DNA of 64,000 nt from Actinoallomurus purpureus (GTDB taxonomy: Bacteria; Actinomycetota; Actinomycetes; Streptosporangiales; Streptosporangiaceae): positions 1 through 64,000 of the forward strand of contig NZ_JAMXMY010000029.1 of the NCBI RefSeq assembly GCF_024055795.1, read 5' to 3'. The position numbers and the translations under genes were made by a program. Shown piece after piece: positions 25,741 to 33,661 of the stretch. The notes beneath the pieces were generated by a model. The model was not told where the DNA came from. It worked only from the letters and a program-made list of their open reading frames with translations, and searched no databases. Each line of letters opens with the position of its first letter. The stretch's first letter is position 1.

Positions 25741-25822
25741 TGGAGAGCGGCTGAGTACATGCGGGGGCGCCCAAGCGCACGCCCCCGCGTGGGTCACTGA
25801 GCAGCCGCGGACGCCGTGCGCG

Positions 25823-26275
25823 TCACCAGTCGTCCGAGCGCTCTTCGGCCAGCTTGATCAGGCCGGCGTCGGTGAGGTCGTAGCGGTTCATCACGGTGAG
25901 CCGTGGTGAGTACACGTGAACGCTGACCGCAGGGGCGGTCGAGGCGTTGGTGACCGAATGGATGTAGTCCGGCCCGAACTCGCGGAAGTCGCCGGGGGCG
26001 AGGTCGCGCTCGGTGGTCAGGTCGTGTTCGCGCAGGCTTCCGAGGGCGACGGCGAAGGCGCCCCGGGAACCACCGTGGTCGTGGAAGCCGGTCGACTGGC
26101 CCGGCAGCCAGCTGAGCAGCCAGATCTCGTGATCGTCGTCCTGGTGGAGGCGCTCGTACCAGCGACCTTCGGTGCTCAGGCGTACGCGGTGGATCCACTC
26201 GTCGGGGGCGGTCGCCAGCCGCCGGGCGGTTTCGGCCAGGCGGACTCGAGTCGGCGCGGATGTGCTCGCGGCCAT
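25823..26275 (-). CDS. Cysteine dioxygenase-family cupin
   Basis: A 150-residue type I cysteine dioxygenase-like protein. The iron ligands are His65 and His67 in STGFHDHGGSRGAF and His106 in YIHSV, the three-His facial triad of thiol dioxygenases; RWYERL and WLLSWLPGQ are family strands. It would oxidise cysteine (or a related thiol such as 3-mercaptopropionate) to the sulfinate with O2. AGGAG lies nine bases before the ATG. A leaderless-type leader peptide with a cysteine codon lies 36 bp upstream on the same strand, which suggests expression responds to cysteine. Confidence 0.9.
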   Translation of the reverse strand: MAASTSAPTRVRLAETARRLATAPDEWIHRVRLSTEGRWYERLHQDDDHEIWLLSWLPGQSTGFHDHGGSRGAFAVALGSLREHDLTTERDLAPGDFREFGPDYIHSVTNASTAPAVSVHVYSPRLTVMNRYDLTDAGLIKLAEERSDDW

Positions 26276-26311
26276 GTACTGCTGCTCCTGTTCACTCTGA
26301 GGCTGTTCGGC

Positions 26312-26401
26312 TCACGCGGGTACGGGGGTGGTACACAGCGCGCTGGCCTGCCGTCGGAGATCGACGTGCAGGTTCAGCCAACGGGGAACCTCGGAGTGCA
26401 T
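26312..26401 (-). CDS. Putative cysteine-sensing leader peptide of the dioxygenase gene
   Basis: A 29-codon frame, ATG to TGA, that reads MHSEVPRWLN followed by LHVDLRRQASALC and a short tail. The HVDLxRxxSxLC pattern is that of the actinobacterial leader peptides that stand upstream of sulfur and cysteine genes and act in attenuation. The single Cys codon is TGT, near the end. There is no Shine-Dalgarno sequence; instead promoter elements end six bases before the ATG, so the RNA should start at the A of ATG and be leaderless. The next gene, 36 bp on, is the cysteine dioxygenase. Confidence 0.72.
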   Translation of the reverse strand: MHSEVPRWLNLHVDLRRQASALCTTPVPA

Positions 26402-26437
26402 GCGCCGAGCATGGCGCAAGATTCCCTAGTAAGTCAA
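26402..26437 (-). promoter_or_regulatory. Predicted promoter of the leader peptide/cysteine dioxygenase transcript
   Basis: On the minus strand TTGACT (26432-26437) and CATGCT (26408-26413) are 18 bp apart, and the -10 box ends six bases before the leader ATG. This predicts a transcript beginning at the start codon. An overlapping dyad AGTCAAT/ATTGACT (26432-26459) could bind a regulator. Confidence 0.5.
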
Positions 26438-26464
26438 TCTGGATAGTTGAAAATTGACTCCCGG

Positions 26465-27046
26465 CTACGACCGGAACGCGCCGGCGAACGCCTCGGAGGC
26501 CATGGCGTGCAGGAGTTCCGTCATGGTGTCGCGGTCGAGGTCGCCGGTGCTGTGCGGCGTGGAGTTGAGCAGGCCGAAGACCGCATGGGTGGCGGAGCGG
26601 GCGCGGTCGTCGGTCGACTCCGGGTGGATGAGGCGCAGCACCCGCACCCACTCCTCGGCGTAGGCGCGCTGCAGGCGGCGGATCTCGCGGCGCTGCGGCT
26701 GCGGGACGTTGCTCAGCTCCCGTACGTGCACCGTGATCAGCGCCGGGTTGTCGAGGGCGAAGTCGATGTGCCAGCGCAGCAGCGCGTCCAGGGCCAGGGC
26801 CGGGCTGTCGGCGGCCTCGGCGCGTCGTTCGCCCTCGGTGAGGAGGCGGTCGCTGATGTCGAGCAGCATCTCGGCGAGCAGGGCCTCCTTGCCCCGGAAA
26901 TGGCGGTAGAGCGCGGGGCCGGTGAGGCCGACGGCGCGGCCGAGGTCGCCGATGGACACGCCGTGGTAGCCGCGCCGGGCGAACAGCTCCGCCGCCGCGG
27001 AGAGGATCTCCAGCCGGCGGGTCGGGGGAGCGGTCACCTCTGCCAT
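26465..27046 (-). CDS. TetR-family regulator of the leucine-catabolism operon
   Basis: A 193-residue TetR protein: EILSAAAELFARRGYHGVSIG and VGLTGPALYRHFRGKEALL form the HTH, followed by a helical ligand domain likely to bind an acyl-CoA. It is divergent from the carboxylase operon, and two GTTAAC-based palindromes lie in the 75-bp gap between the start codons. By position and analogy with acyl-CoA-responsive TetR proteins it should repress the operon until a pathway CoA ester accumulates. Confidence 0.88.
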   Translation of the reverse strand: MAEVTAPPTRRLEILSAAAELFARRGYHGVSIGDLGRAVGLTGPALYRHFRGKEALLAEMLLDISDRLLTEGERRAEAADSPALALDALLRWHIDFALDNPALITVHVRELSNVPQPQRREIRRLQRAYAEEWVRVLRLIHPESTDDRARSATHAVFGLLNSTPHSTGDLDRDTMTELLHAMASEAFAGAFRS

Positions 27047-27068
27047 GCCACGAGTCTAGACGATACCT

Positions 27069-27109
27069 GTTAACGTTGATTAACATCGGACTTGTTAACG
27101 AGCGTTAAC
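27069..27109. promoter_or_regulatory. Two TetR operators controlling the leucine-catabolism operon
   Basis: GTTAACGTTGATTAAC (27069-27084) and GTTAACGAGCGTTAAC (27094-27109) share the GTTAAC-N4-TTAAC form; the second has perfect 7-bp arms around AG. Their centres are 25 bp apart, and the second ends one base before the GGAGG ribosome site. Confidence 0.82.
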
Positions 27110-27121
27110 AGGAGGCCTGTC

Positions 27122-28726
27122 TTGGAAGCTCCGCGGCTGGGGACCCGCGCGGACGTACGCGGTGCGGCGTTCCAGCGCAACGCCGAGGAGAACCTCGCGC
27201 TCGCCACCGAGCTGCGCGAGCACCTCGCTCAGGCGGCCCAGGGGGGCTCCGAGCGCGCCCGTCAGCGGCACGTCGCGCGCGGGAAGTTGCTCCCACGCGA
27301 CCGGGTGGACTCCCTGCTCGACCCGGGCTCGCCGTTGCTGGAGCTTTCGCCGCTGGCGGCCACCGGGATGTACGACGACGAGGCCCCGGCGGCGGGCATC
27401 ATCACGGGTGTCGGGCGGGTGTCCGGGCGGGAGTGCGTGATCGTCGCTAACGACGCGACCGTCAAGGGCGGCACGTACTACCCGGTCACCGTGAAGAAGC
27501 ACCTGCGCGCCCAGGAGGTGGCGTTGCACAACCGGCTGCCGTGCGTCTACCTCGTCGACTCCGGGGGAGCGTTCCTGCCCAAACAGGACGAGGTCTTCCC
27601 CGACCGGGAGCACTTCGGCCGGATCTTCTTCAACCAGGCGACCATGTCCGAGCGGGGCATCCCGCAGATCGCGGCCGTGCTCGGCTCCTGCACGGCCGGC
27701 GGCGCGTACGTCCCGGCGATGAGCGACGAGACCGTCATCGTCCGGGAGCAGGGCACGATCTTCCTCGGCGGCCCGCCGCTGGTGAAGGCCGCTACCGGCG
27801 AGGTCGTCAGCGCGGAGGAGCTGGGCGGCGGGGACGTGCACTCGCGCGTCTCCGGCGTCGTCGACCACCTCGCCGACGACGACGCCCACGCGCTGCGCAT
27901 CGTCCGGTCGATCGTCTCCACGCTTGAGCCGCCGGGCCCCGCGCCGTGGGCGACCGTACGGCCCGAGGAGCCCGCCGCCGACCCCGGAGAGCTGCGCGGC
28001 ATCGTCCCGCCCGACCCCCGGACGCCGTACGACGTGCGCGAGGTGATCGCGCGGATCGTGGACGGCAGCCGGTTCCACGAGTTCAAGGAGCGGTACGGGC
28101 CGACGCTCGTCACCGGGTTCGCCCACATCCACGGGCAGCCCGTCGGGATCGTCGCCAACAACGGCATCCTGTTCAGCGAGTCGGCGCTCAAGGGCGCGCA
28201 CTTCATCGAACTGTGCGACCGGCGCTCGATCCCCCTGGTGTTCCTGCAGAACATCACCGGGTTCATGGTCGGCCGTGAGTACGAGGCCGGCGGCATCGCC
28301 AAGCACGGGGCCAAGATGGTCACGGCCGTCGCGTGCGCGCGGGTACCGAAGCTCACCGTGATCATCGGTGGGTCGTTCGGCGCCGGGAACTACGCGATGT
28401 GCGGTCGCGCCTATTCGCCGCGCTTCCTGTGGATGTGGCCGAACGCCCGGATCTCGGTCATGGGCGGGGAGCAGGCCGCGTCGGTGCTGGCGACCGTACG
28501 CCGCGACCAGCTCGGCGACGCGTGGACGGCCGAGGAGGAAGAGGAGTTCAAGAAGCCGATCCGGGAACAGTACGAGCGGCAGGGCAGCCCGTACTACTCC
28601 ACGGCGCGGATCTGGGACGACGGCGTGATCGACCCCCTCGACACGCGCCGGGTGCTCGGCCTCGCTCTGGCGACCTGCGCGAACGCACCACTCGAACCCG
28701 TCGGCTACGGCATCTTCCGGATGTGA
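27122..28726 (+). CDS. accD1: Acyl-CoA carboxylase beta subunit (methylcrotonoyl-CoA carboxyltransferase)
   Basis: A 534-residue carboxyltransferase. Marks include [25 protein letters not shown] at the start, [24 protein letters not shown], the oxyanion-hole region [15 protein letters not shown], and the second-half [17 protein letters not shown] with [24 protein letters not shown] and [11 protein letters not shown] are typical of methylcrotonoyl-CoA carboxylase rather than propionyl-CoA carboxylase. TTG at 27122 is the start because GGAGG lies six bases upstream and just past the operator. It is the first of four coupled genes for isovaleryl-CoA to acetoacetate plus acetyl-CoA. Confidence 0.92.
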   Translation: MEAPRLGTRADVRGAAFQRNAEENLALATELREHLAQAAQGGSERARQRHVARGKLLPRDRVDSLLDPGSPLLELSPLAATGMYDDEAPAAGIITGVGRVSGRECVIVANDATVKGGTYYPVTVKKHLRAQEVALHNRLPCVYLVDSGGAFLPKQDEVFPDREHFGRIFFNQATMSERGIPQIAAVLGSCTAGGAYVPAMSDETVIVREQGTIFLGGPPLVKAATGEVVSAEELGGGDVHSRVSGVVDHLADDDAHALRIVRSIVSTLEPPGPAPWATVRPEEPAADPGELRGIVPPDPRTPYDVREVIARIVDGSRFHEFKERYGPTLVTGFAHIHGQPVGIVANNGILFSESALKGAHFIELCDRRSIPLVFLQNITGFMVGREYEAGGIAKHGAKMVTAVACARVPKLTVIIGGSFGAGNYAMCGRAYSPRFLWMWPNARISVMGGEQAASVLATVRRDQLGDAWTAEEEEEFKKPIREQYERQGSPYYSTARIWDDGVIDPLDTRRVLGLALATCANAPLEPVGYGIFRM

Positions 28727-28728
28727 CC

Positions 28729-30720
28729 ATGTTCAACGCCGTCCTGATCGCCAACCGTGGCGAGATCGCCTGCCGGATCATCCGTACGCTGCGCCGGCTC
28801 GAGATCCGCTCCATCGTGACCTACACCGACGCGGACGCCGACGCCCGGCACGTGCGGGAGGCCGACGCCGCCCTGCGGGTGAACAGTTACCTCGACATCA
28901 TGGACGTCGTCGGGGCGGCCCTGGAGACGGGTGCCGAGGCGGTGCACCCCGGCTACGGGTTCCTGGCCGAGAATCCCGAGCTCGCCCAGGCGTGCGCCGA
29001 CTACGGGATCGTCTTCGTCGGCCCGCCGCCGGACGCCATCGCCGCGATGGGGGACAAGATCCGGGCCAAGCGCACCGTCGCCGCCGCCGGTGTCCCCGTC
29101 GTGCCGGGGCGAGACGAGCCGGAGCTGAGCGACGACGGGCTGGCCGCCGCCGCGATGGAGATCGGGCTGAACGCCGGCGCGACGGTCCTGCTCAAGCCGT
29201 CGGCGGGCGGCGGAGGCAAGGGCATGCGCCGGGTCCAGGACCCGGGCGAACTGCGGGAGGCGATCGCGGCGGCCCGGCGGGAGGCGCGCGGGGCGTTCGG
29301 GGACGACACGCTCCTCGTCGAGCGGTACATCGACAACCCCCGGCACATCGAGATCCAGGTGTTCGCCGACGCGCACGGGAACGCCGTCCACCTCGGCGAG
29401 CGCGAGTGCAGCCTGCAGCGCCGCCACCAGAAGATCGTCGAAGAGGCGCCGTCGCCGCTGCTCGGCACCGGCCCGGAGGGCGAGGCGATCCGCGCCGCGA
29501 TGGGGGCGAGCGCCGTCGCCGCCGCCCGGTCCGTGGGCTACGTCGGCGCGGGCACGGTGGAGTACATCGTCTCCGCCGACCGCCCCGACGAGTACTTCTT
29601 CATGGAGATGAACACCCGCCTGCAGGTCGAACACCCGGTGACCGAGGGCGCGGTCACGATCGACGCGCGGCCGGGCCTCGACCTGGTCGAACTGCAGCTG
29701 CGCGTCGCGGCGGGGGAGCCGCTGCCGTTCGGGCAGGACGCCGTCGCGTTCGCCGGGCACGCGGTCGAGGCGCGGGTGTACGCCGAGGACCCCGCCCGGG
29801 GCTTCCTGCCGACCGGCGGCCGGGTGCTGCGGCTGGACGAGCCGGAAGGCCCCGACGTGCGGGTCGATTCGGGCCTGGTCGAGGGGACCGTCGTCGGCGG
29901 CTCGTACGACCCGATGCTGGCCAAGGTCATCGCCCGCGGGCCGGACCGCGCGACCGCGCTCCGCCGGCTCGACCGGGCGCTGGCCTCGTACACGCTGCTG
30001 GGCGTCGGCACCAACGTGGCGTTCCTGCGGTCCCTGCTGGCCGACCCCGACGTGGTCGCCGGGAGGCTCGACACGGGCCTCGTCGAGCGCCGTCCCGCCG
30101 AGCCGGCGGACGCCGAGGTCCCCCACGACGTGCTCGCCGCCGCCGCGCTGGAGCGGGTGCTCGCACTGGAGGTGCCCGACCCCGGCCCCTGGGACATCCG
30201 GGACGGCTGGCGTGTCGGCGAGCCCGCCTGGACCACCTGGCGGATCGCCGGGCGCGAGGTGCGGATCCGCGGCCGCGCCCTTGACGCGGAGGTGTCGGTC
30301 GACGGCGGCAAACCGATGCGGGTCGCGGCCCGCCGCGACGGCGCGGACCTGCTCGTGGTCGACATCGGGGGCCGTACCCGCTTCGCCTGCGCCCGCGACG
30401 GGGACGTCTGCTGGCTCGGCCGCGACGGCCGGGTCTGGTCGCTGAAGGAGACCGAGCCGCTCGCCGCCCGCGCCACCGAGACCACCGCCTCCGCCGGTGC
30501 CGTACGCAGCCCGATGCCCGGTACCGTCGCGGCCGTCAAGGCGGCCGACGGAGACGAGGTGGCGGCCGGTCAGGCGCTCGTGATCGTCGAGGCGATGAAG
30601 ATGGAGCACACCGTCACCGCGCCCGTCGACGGCGTCGTCAGCGGGCTGACCGTCCAGCCCGGCGCGCAGGTCGCCCTCGACGAGGTCCTCGCCGTCGTCA
30701 CCCCGAAGGGAGATCACTGA
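28729..30720 (+). CDS. accA1: Acyl-CoA carboxylase alpha subunit (biotin carboxylase/biotin carrier)
   Basis: A 663-residue protein. Residues 1-450 are biotin carboxylase (VLIANRGEIACRIIRTLRR at the start, KPSAGGGGKGMR ATP loop, NTRLQVEHPVTE catalytic strand). The C-terminal 75 residues are the carrier domain with the biotinylation site EAMKMEH. The middle 150 residues are the BT linker that contacts the carboxyltransferase. It begins two bases after the beta gene's stop and its own stop overlaps the next start, so the operon is tightly coupled. It carboxylates 3-methylcrotonyl-CoA with the upstream subunit. Confidence 0.93.
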   Translation: MFNAVLIANRGEIACRIIRTLRRLEIRSIVTYTDADADARHVREADAALRVNSYLDIMDVVGAALETGAEAVHPGYGFLAENPELAQACADYGIVFVGPPPDAIAAMGDKIRAKRTVAAAGVPVVPGRDEPELSDDGLAAAAMEIGLNAGATVLLKPSAGGGGKGMRRVQDPGELREAIAAARREARGAFGDDTLLVERYIDNPRHIEIQVFADAHGNAVHLGERECSLQRRHQKIVEEAPSPLLGTGPEGEAIRAAMGASAVAAARSVGYVGAGTVEYIVSADRPDEYFFMEMNTRLQVEHPVTEGAVTIDARPGLDLVELQLRVAAGEPLPFGQDAVAFAGHAVEARVYAEDPARGFLPTGGRVLRLDEPEGPDVRVDSGLVEGTVVGGSYDPMLAKVIARGPDRATALRRLDRALASYTLLGVGTNVAFLRSLLADPDVVAGRLDTGLVERRPAEPADAEVPHDVLAAAALERVLALEVPDPGPWDIRDGWRVGEPAWTTWRIAGREVRIRGRALDAEVSVDGGKPMRVAARRDGADLLVVDIGGRTRFACARDGDVCWLGRDGRVWSLKETEPLAARATETTASAGAVRSPMPGTVAAVKAADGDEVAAGQALVIVEAMKMEHTVTAPVDGVVSGLTVQPGAQVALDEVLAVVTPKGDH

Positions 30721-31652
30721 TGCGCGTGCCGATCGAGGGGCTGCCCTCCCGCGTCACCGTCTACGAGGTCGGGGCGCGGGACGGCCTGCAGAACGAGTCG
30801 GCGATCGTCCCGGTCGAGGTGAAGCGGGAGTTCATCACCCGGCTCGCCGGGGCCGGGCTGCGGGTGATCGAGGCGACGAGCTTCGTGCACCCGAAATGGG
30901 TGCCGCAGCTGGCCGACGCCGCCGAACTGCTCGGCGGGCTGGAGCGTGCCGAGGGCGTCCGCCATCCGGTGCTGGTGCCCAACGAGCGCGGTCTGGACCG
31001 GGCCCTCGAGGCGGGCGTCACCGAGATCGCGATCTTCGGCAGCGCGACCGAGACCTTCGCCCGTCGCAACCTCAACCGGACGATCGACGAGTCGGTCGCG
31101 ATGTTCGCGCCCGTCGTCGAGCGGGCTCGCGCCGCCGGCCTGGACGTGCGCGCGTACGTGTCGATGTGCTTCGGTGACCCGTGGGAGGGCGACGTGCCGA
31201 TCGAGCAGGTCGTCTCGGTCGCCACCCGCCTGATGGCCCTCGGCTGCACGGAGCTGTCCCTGGGCGACACCATCGGCGTCGCGACACCCGGGCACGTCAT
31301 GGCCCTCATCCCGAAGCTGACGGCCGCCGGTGTCGACGCCGACCGGCTCGCCGTGCACTTCCACGACACCTACGGGCAGGCGCTGGCCAACACCCTGGCC
31401 GCGCTGCGCTGCGGCGTGACGACCGTCGACGCCTCGGCGGGCGGCCTCGGCGGCTGTCCGTACGCCAAGAGCGCGACGGGGAACCTGGCCACCGAGGACC
31501 TCGTGTGGATGCTCGACGGACTGGGCATCGAGACCGGCGTCGACGTGCGCCGCCTCGCCGAGACCAGCCGCTGGATGGCCGAACGCCTCGGACGCCCCAG
31601 CCCGTCCCGCGTCGTCCAGGCCCTGACCAGAGAACAAGGGAGCGACCAATGA
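30720..31652 (+). CDS. Hydroxymethylglutaryl-CoA lyase
   Basis: A 310-residue TIM-barrel lyase that splits HMG-CoA to acetoacetate and acetyl-CoA, the last step of leucine breakdown. The N-terminal VYEVGARDGLQNE supplies metal and catalytic residues (Arg and Asp), FVHPKWVPQL follows, HFHDTYGQALAN provides the His ligands, and the family signature GLGGCPYAKSATGN carries the catalytic Cys. The ATG overlaps the carboxylase stop by one base. A 3-methylglutaconyl-CoA hydratase, the missing step between carboxylase and lyase, is not encoded in this window. Confidence 0.94.
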   Translation: MRVPIEGLPSRVTVYEVGARDGLQNESAIVPVEVKREFITRLAGAGLRVIEATSFVHPKWVPQLADAAELLGGLERAEGVRHPVLVPNERGLDRALEAGVTEIAIFGSATETFARRNLNRTIDESVAMFAPVVERARAAGLDVRAYVSMCFGDPWEGDVPIEQVVSVATRLMALGCTELSLGDTIGVATPGHVMALIPKLTAAGVDADRLAVHFHDTYGQALANTLAALRCGVTTVDASAGGLGGCPYAKSATGNLATEDLVWMLDGLGIETGVDVRRLAETSRWMAERLGRPSPSRVVQALTREQGSDQ

Positions 31653-32797
31653 TCGGATTCACGCTCGACGACGAATACGAGGCGCTGCGCCGTACCGTCG
31701 AGACGTTCGCCCGTGACGAGGTGGCGCCGGTCATCGGCGACTACTACGAGCGGGGCGCGTTCCCGTACGACATCATCGCCCGGATGGGGAAGATGGGCCT
31801 GTTCGGGCTGCCCTTCCCCGAGGAGTTCGGCGGGATGGGCGGCGACTACTTCGCTCTGTGCGTCGCGCTGGAGGAGCTCGCCCGCGTCGACTCCTCGGTG
31901 GCGATCACTCTGGAGGCCGGCGTCTCCCTCGGTGCCATGCCGATCTTCCGGTTCGGCACGGAGGAGCAGAAGCGGGAGTGGCTGCCGCGACTGTGCTCGG
32001 GGGAGCGGCTGGCCGCCTTCGGGCTGACCGAGCCCGGTGGCGGCACCGACGTGCCCGGCGGCATGCGCACCACCGCGCGGCTCGAGGACGGGCACTGGGT
32101 GATCAACGGGTCGAAGGCCTTCATCACCAACGCGGGCACCGATGTCACCGTCGCGGTCACGGTCGCCGCGCTGACGGGCGACGGCGAGATCTCCACCATC
32201 ATCGTGCCGTCCGGCACTCCCGGCTTCACCGTCGGGAAGAAGTACTCCAAGGTCGGCTGGTCCGCCTCCGACACCCGTGAGCTGTCCTTCACCGACGTCC
32301 GCGTACCCGAGGGGAACCTCGTGGGGGAGCGCGGCCGGGGGTACGCCCAGTTCCTGCGGATCCTCGACGAGGGGCGCATCGCGATCGCCGCGCTGTCGGT
32401 CGGCCTCGCCCAGGGCTGCGTCGACGAGTGCCTGAAGTACGTGCGGGAGCGCGAGGCGTTCGGCCGGGCGATCGGGGAGTACCAGGCCATCCAGTTCAAG
32501 GTCGCGGACATGGAGACGCGGGCGCACACGGCGCGGCTCGCCTACTACGCTGCGGCGGCCCGGCTGCTGGCGGGGGAGCCGTTCAAGAAGGAGGCCGCCA
32601 TCGCCAAGCTCGTGGCCTCCAACGCCGCCATGGACAACGCCCGCGACGCCACCCAGATCTTCGGCGGCTACGGCTTCATGAACGAGTACCCGGTCGGCCG
32701 CTTCTACCGGGACGCCAAGATCCTGGAGGTCGGCGAGGGCACGTCCGAGGTCCAGCGGATGCTCATCGCCCGCCACCTCGGCTTGCCCGCCCGCTGA
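31649..32797 (+). CDS. Acyl-CoA dehydrogenase (isovaleryl-CoA dehydrogenase-like)
   Basis: A 382-residue FAD enzyme. The FAD/substrate signature is FGLTEPGGGTDVPGGMRTTA, followed by WVINGSKAFITNAGTD; the second signature is IFGGYGFMNEYPVGRFYRDAK, and the base should be Glu in ILEVGEGTSEVQRMLI. Given its operon partners, the likely substrate is isovaleryl-CoA. Four-base overlap (ATGA) with the HMG-CoA lyase gene. It is the last gene; a long inverted repeat follows the stop codon. Confidence 0.92.
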   Translation: MIGFTLDDEYEALRRTVETFARDEVAPVIGDYYERGAFPYDIIARMGKMGLFGLPFPEEFGGMGGDYFALCVALEELARVDSSVAITLEAGVSLGAMPIFRFGTEEQKREWLPRLCSGERLAAFGLTEPGGGTDVPGGMRTTARLEDGHWVINGSKAFITNAGTDVTVAVTVAALTGDGEISTIIVPSGTPGFTVGKKYSKVGWSASDTRELSFTDVRVPEGNLVGERGRGYAQFLRILDEGRIAIAALSVGLAQGCVDECLKYVREREAFGRAIGEYQAIQFKVADMETRAHTARLAYYAAAARLLAGEPFKKEAAIAKLVASNAAMDNARDATQIFGGYGFMNEYPVGRFYRDAKILEVGEGTSEVQRMLIARHLGLPAR

Positions 32798-32885
32798 GGC
32801 ACGCCACCGCCGACGGACCCCGGGTGCGCGTACTGCGGGCTCGGGGGAGGGGGTCTTCCTCCTGTCGACCGGCGGTGGGCGTGCC
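32798..32885. repeat. Long-looped inverted repeat after the leucine operon
   Basis: GGCACGCCACCGCCG (32798-32812) and CGGCGGTGGGCGTGCC (32870-32885) are reverse complements with one extra G, separated by 57 bp. It begins one base after the last operon stop codon and could act in 3'-end formation. Confidence 0.5.
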
Positions 32886-33034
32886 GAAGACTCGGTAAAG
32901 GTGATCGACAGGTTCCGAAACCGGGCTCTTTGCGCCGGTTCGCCGGCCACCGACGCAGGCGTTCACCGAGCGTTCTGTTCGGGCGGCCTACGGCCCCGGG
33001 TAGGCGTCACGCGACTCGGGGTAGGGACCGACCT

Positions 33035-33589
33035 GTGACGTCGCTGGACGGAACCGGTCGCGCGGTGCTCGTGGTGGGCGCCCTGCTGGTCGCCGTCGGC
33101 TGCGGGGGGAGCGTGGTCACGCCGCGTACGGTCCCGTCACAGACGCCTGCACCGGGCGGCGCCGAACCCACGCCGCGGACCTCCGGACCGGGCGGCGGCG
33201 AACCCACGCCGCGCGCCTCGGTGAACTCTTCGTACGGCGGGCGGACGCGCGATCCCGAGGCACGGATGTCTCCGCATCCGACCCTTACCGTGCGGCTGCC
33301 CGCCGCGGCGGACGGTACCGACCTCAGAGCGTGCCGGGACGGACGGTGCGAGGTCCAGGTGTCCCCGCACGACAGGATCCCCGCGCCCTCGGGGATGGGC
33401 ATCGACACGATCACGGTCACCGCGATCACGGCGGACGGCATCACCCTGACGGGTACGGGCCCCGGCACGGTCGTCAGCGTGGCGTGGGGAGGTTCCGGGC
33501 AGACCTCCTACCTGAACGACCTCGCGATCACGCTGGTCGCGGTGGCCGACGGCAGGGCGGTCCTGCGCCTCGAGCGGAGATCCCGCTGA
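33035..33589 (+). CDS. Secreted lipoprotein of unknown function
   Basis: A 184-residue predicted lipoprotein. GTG 33035 with AGGGA upstream gives a short basic start, a hydrophobic run (AVLVVGALLVAVGC) and a lipobox ending in Cys at about residue 24. A Pro/Thr/Gly spacer follows in which PGGAEPTPR and PGGGEPTPR are near repeats; then a C-terminal beta-rich domain of about 100 residues (PTLTVRLPAAADGTDLRACRDG). The function of that domain is not recognised. It is anchored outside the membrane. Convergent with the lanthipeptide MFS gene. Confidence 0.72.
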   Translation: MTSLDGTGRAVLVVGALLVAVGCGGSVVTPRTVPSQTPAPGGAEPTPRTSGPGGGEPTPRASVNSSYGGRTRDPEARMSPHPTLTVRLPAAADGTDLRACRDGRCEVQVSPHDRIPAPSGMGIDTITVTAITADGITLTGTGPGTVVSVAWGGSGQTSYLNDLAITLVAVADGRAVLRLERRSR

Positions 33590-33661
33590 TCACGGGCTCG
33601 GCGCACTCGGTATCTTGAGCTGGGGTCTATGCAGTAGCGCGTATCCCGTACGCAGTATCCC

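Noticed and set aside
28705-30717. 670-residue minus-strand frame opposite the biotin carboxylase gene
   Set aside because: Antisense shadow caused by high third-position GC; the plus strand encodes an unmistakable biotin carboxylase.
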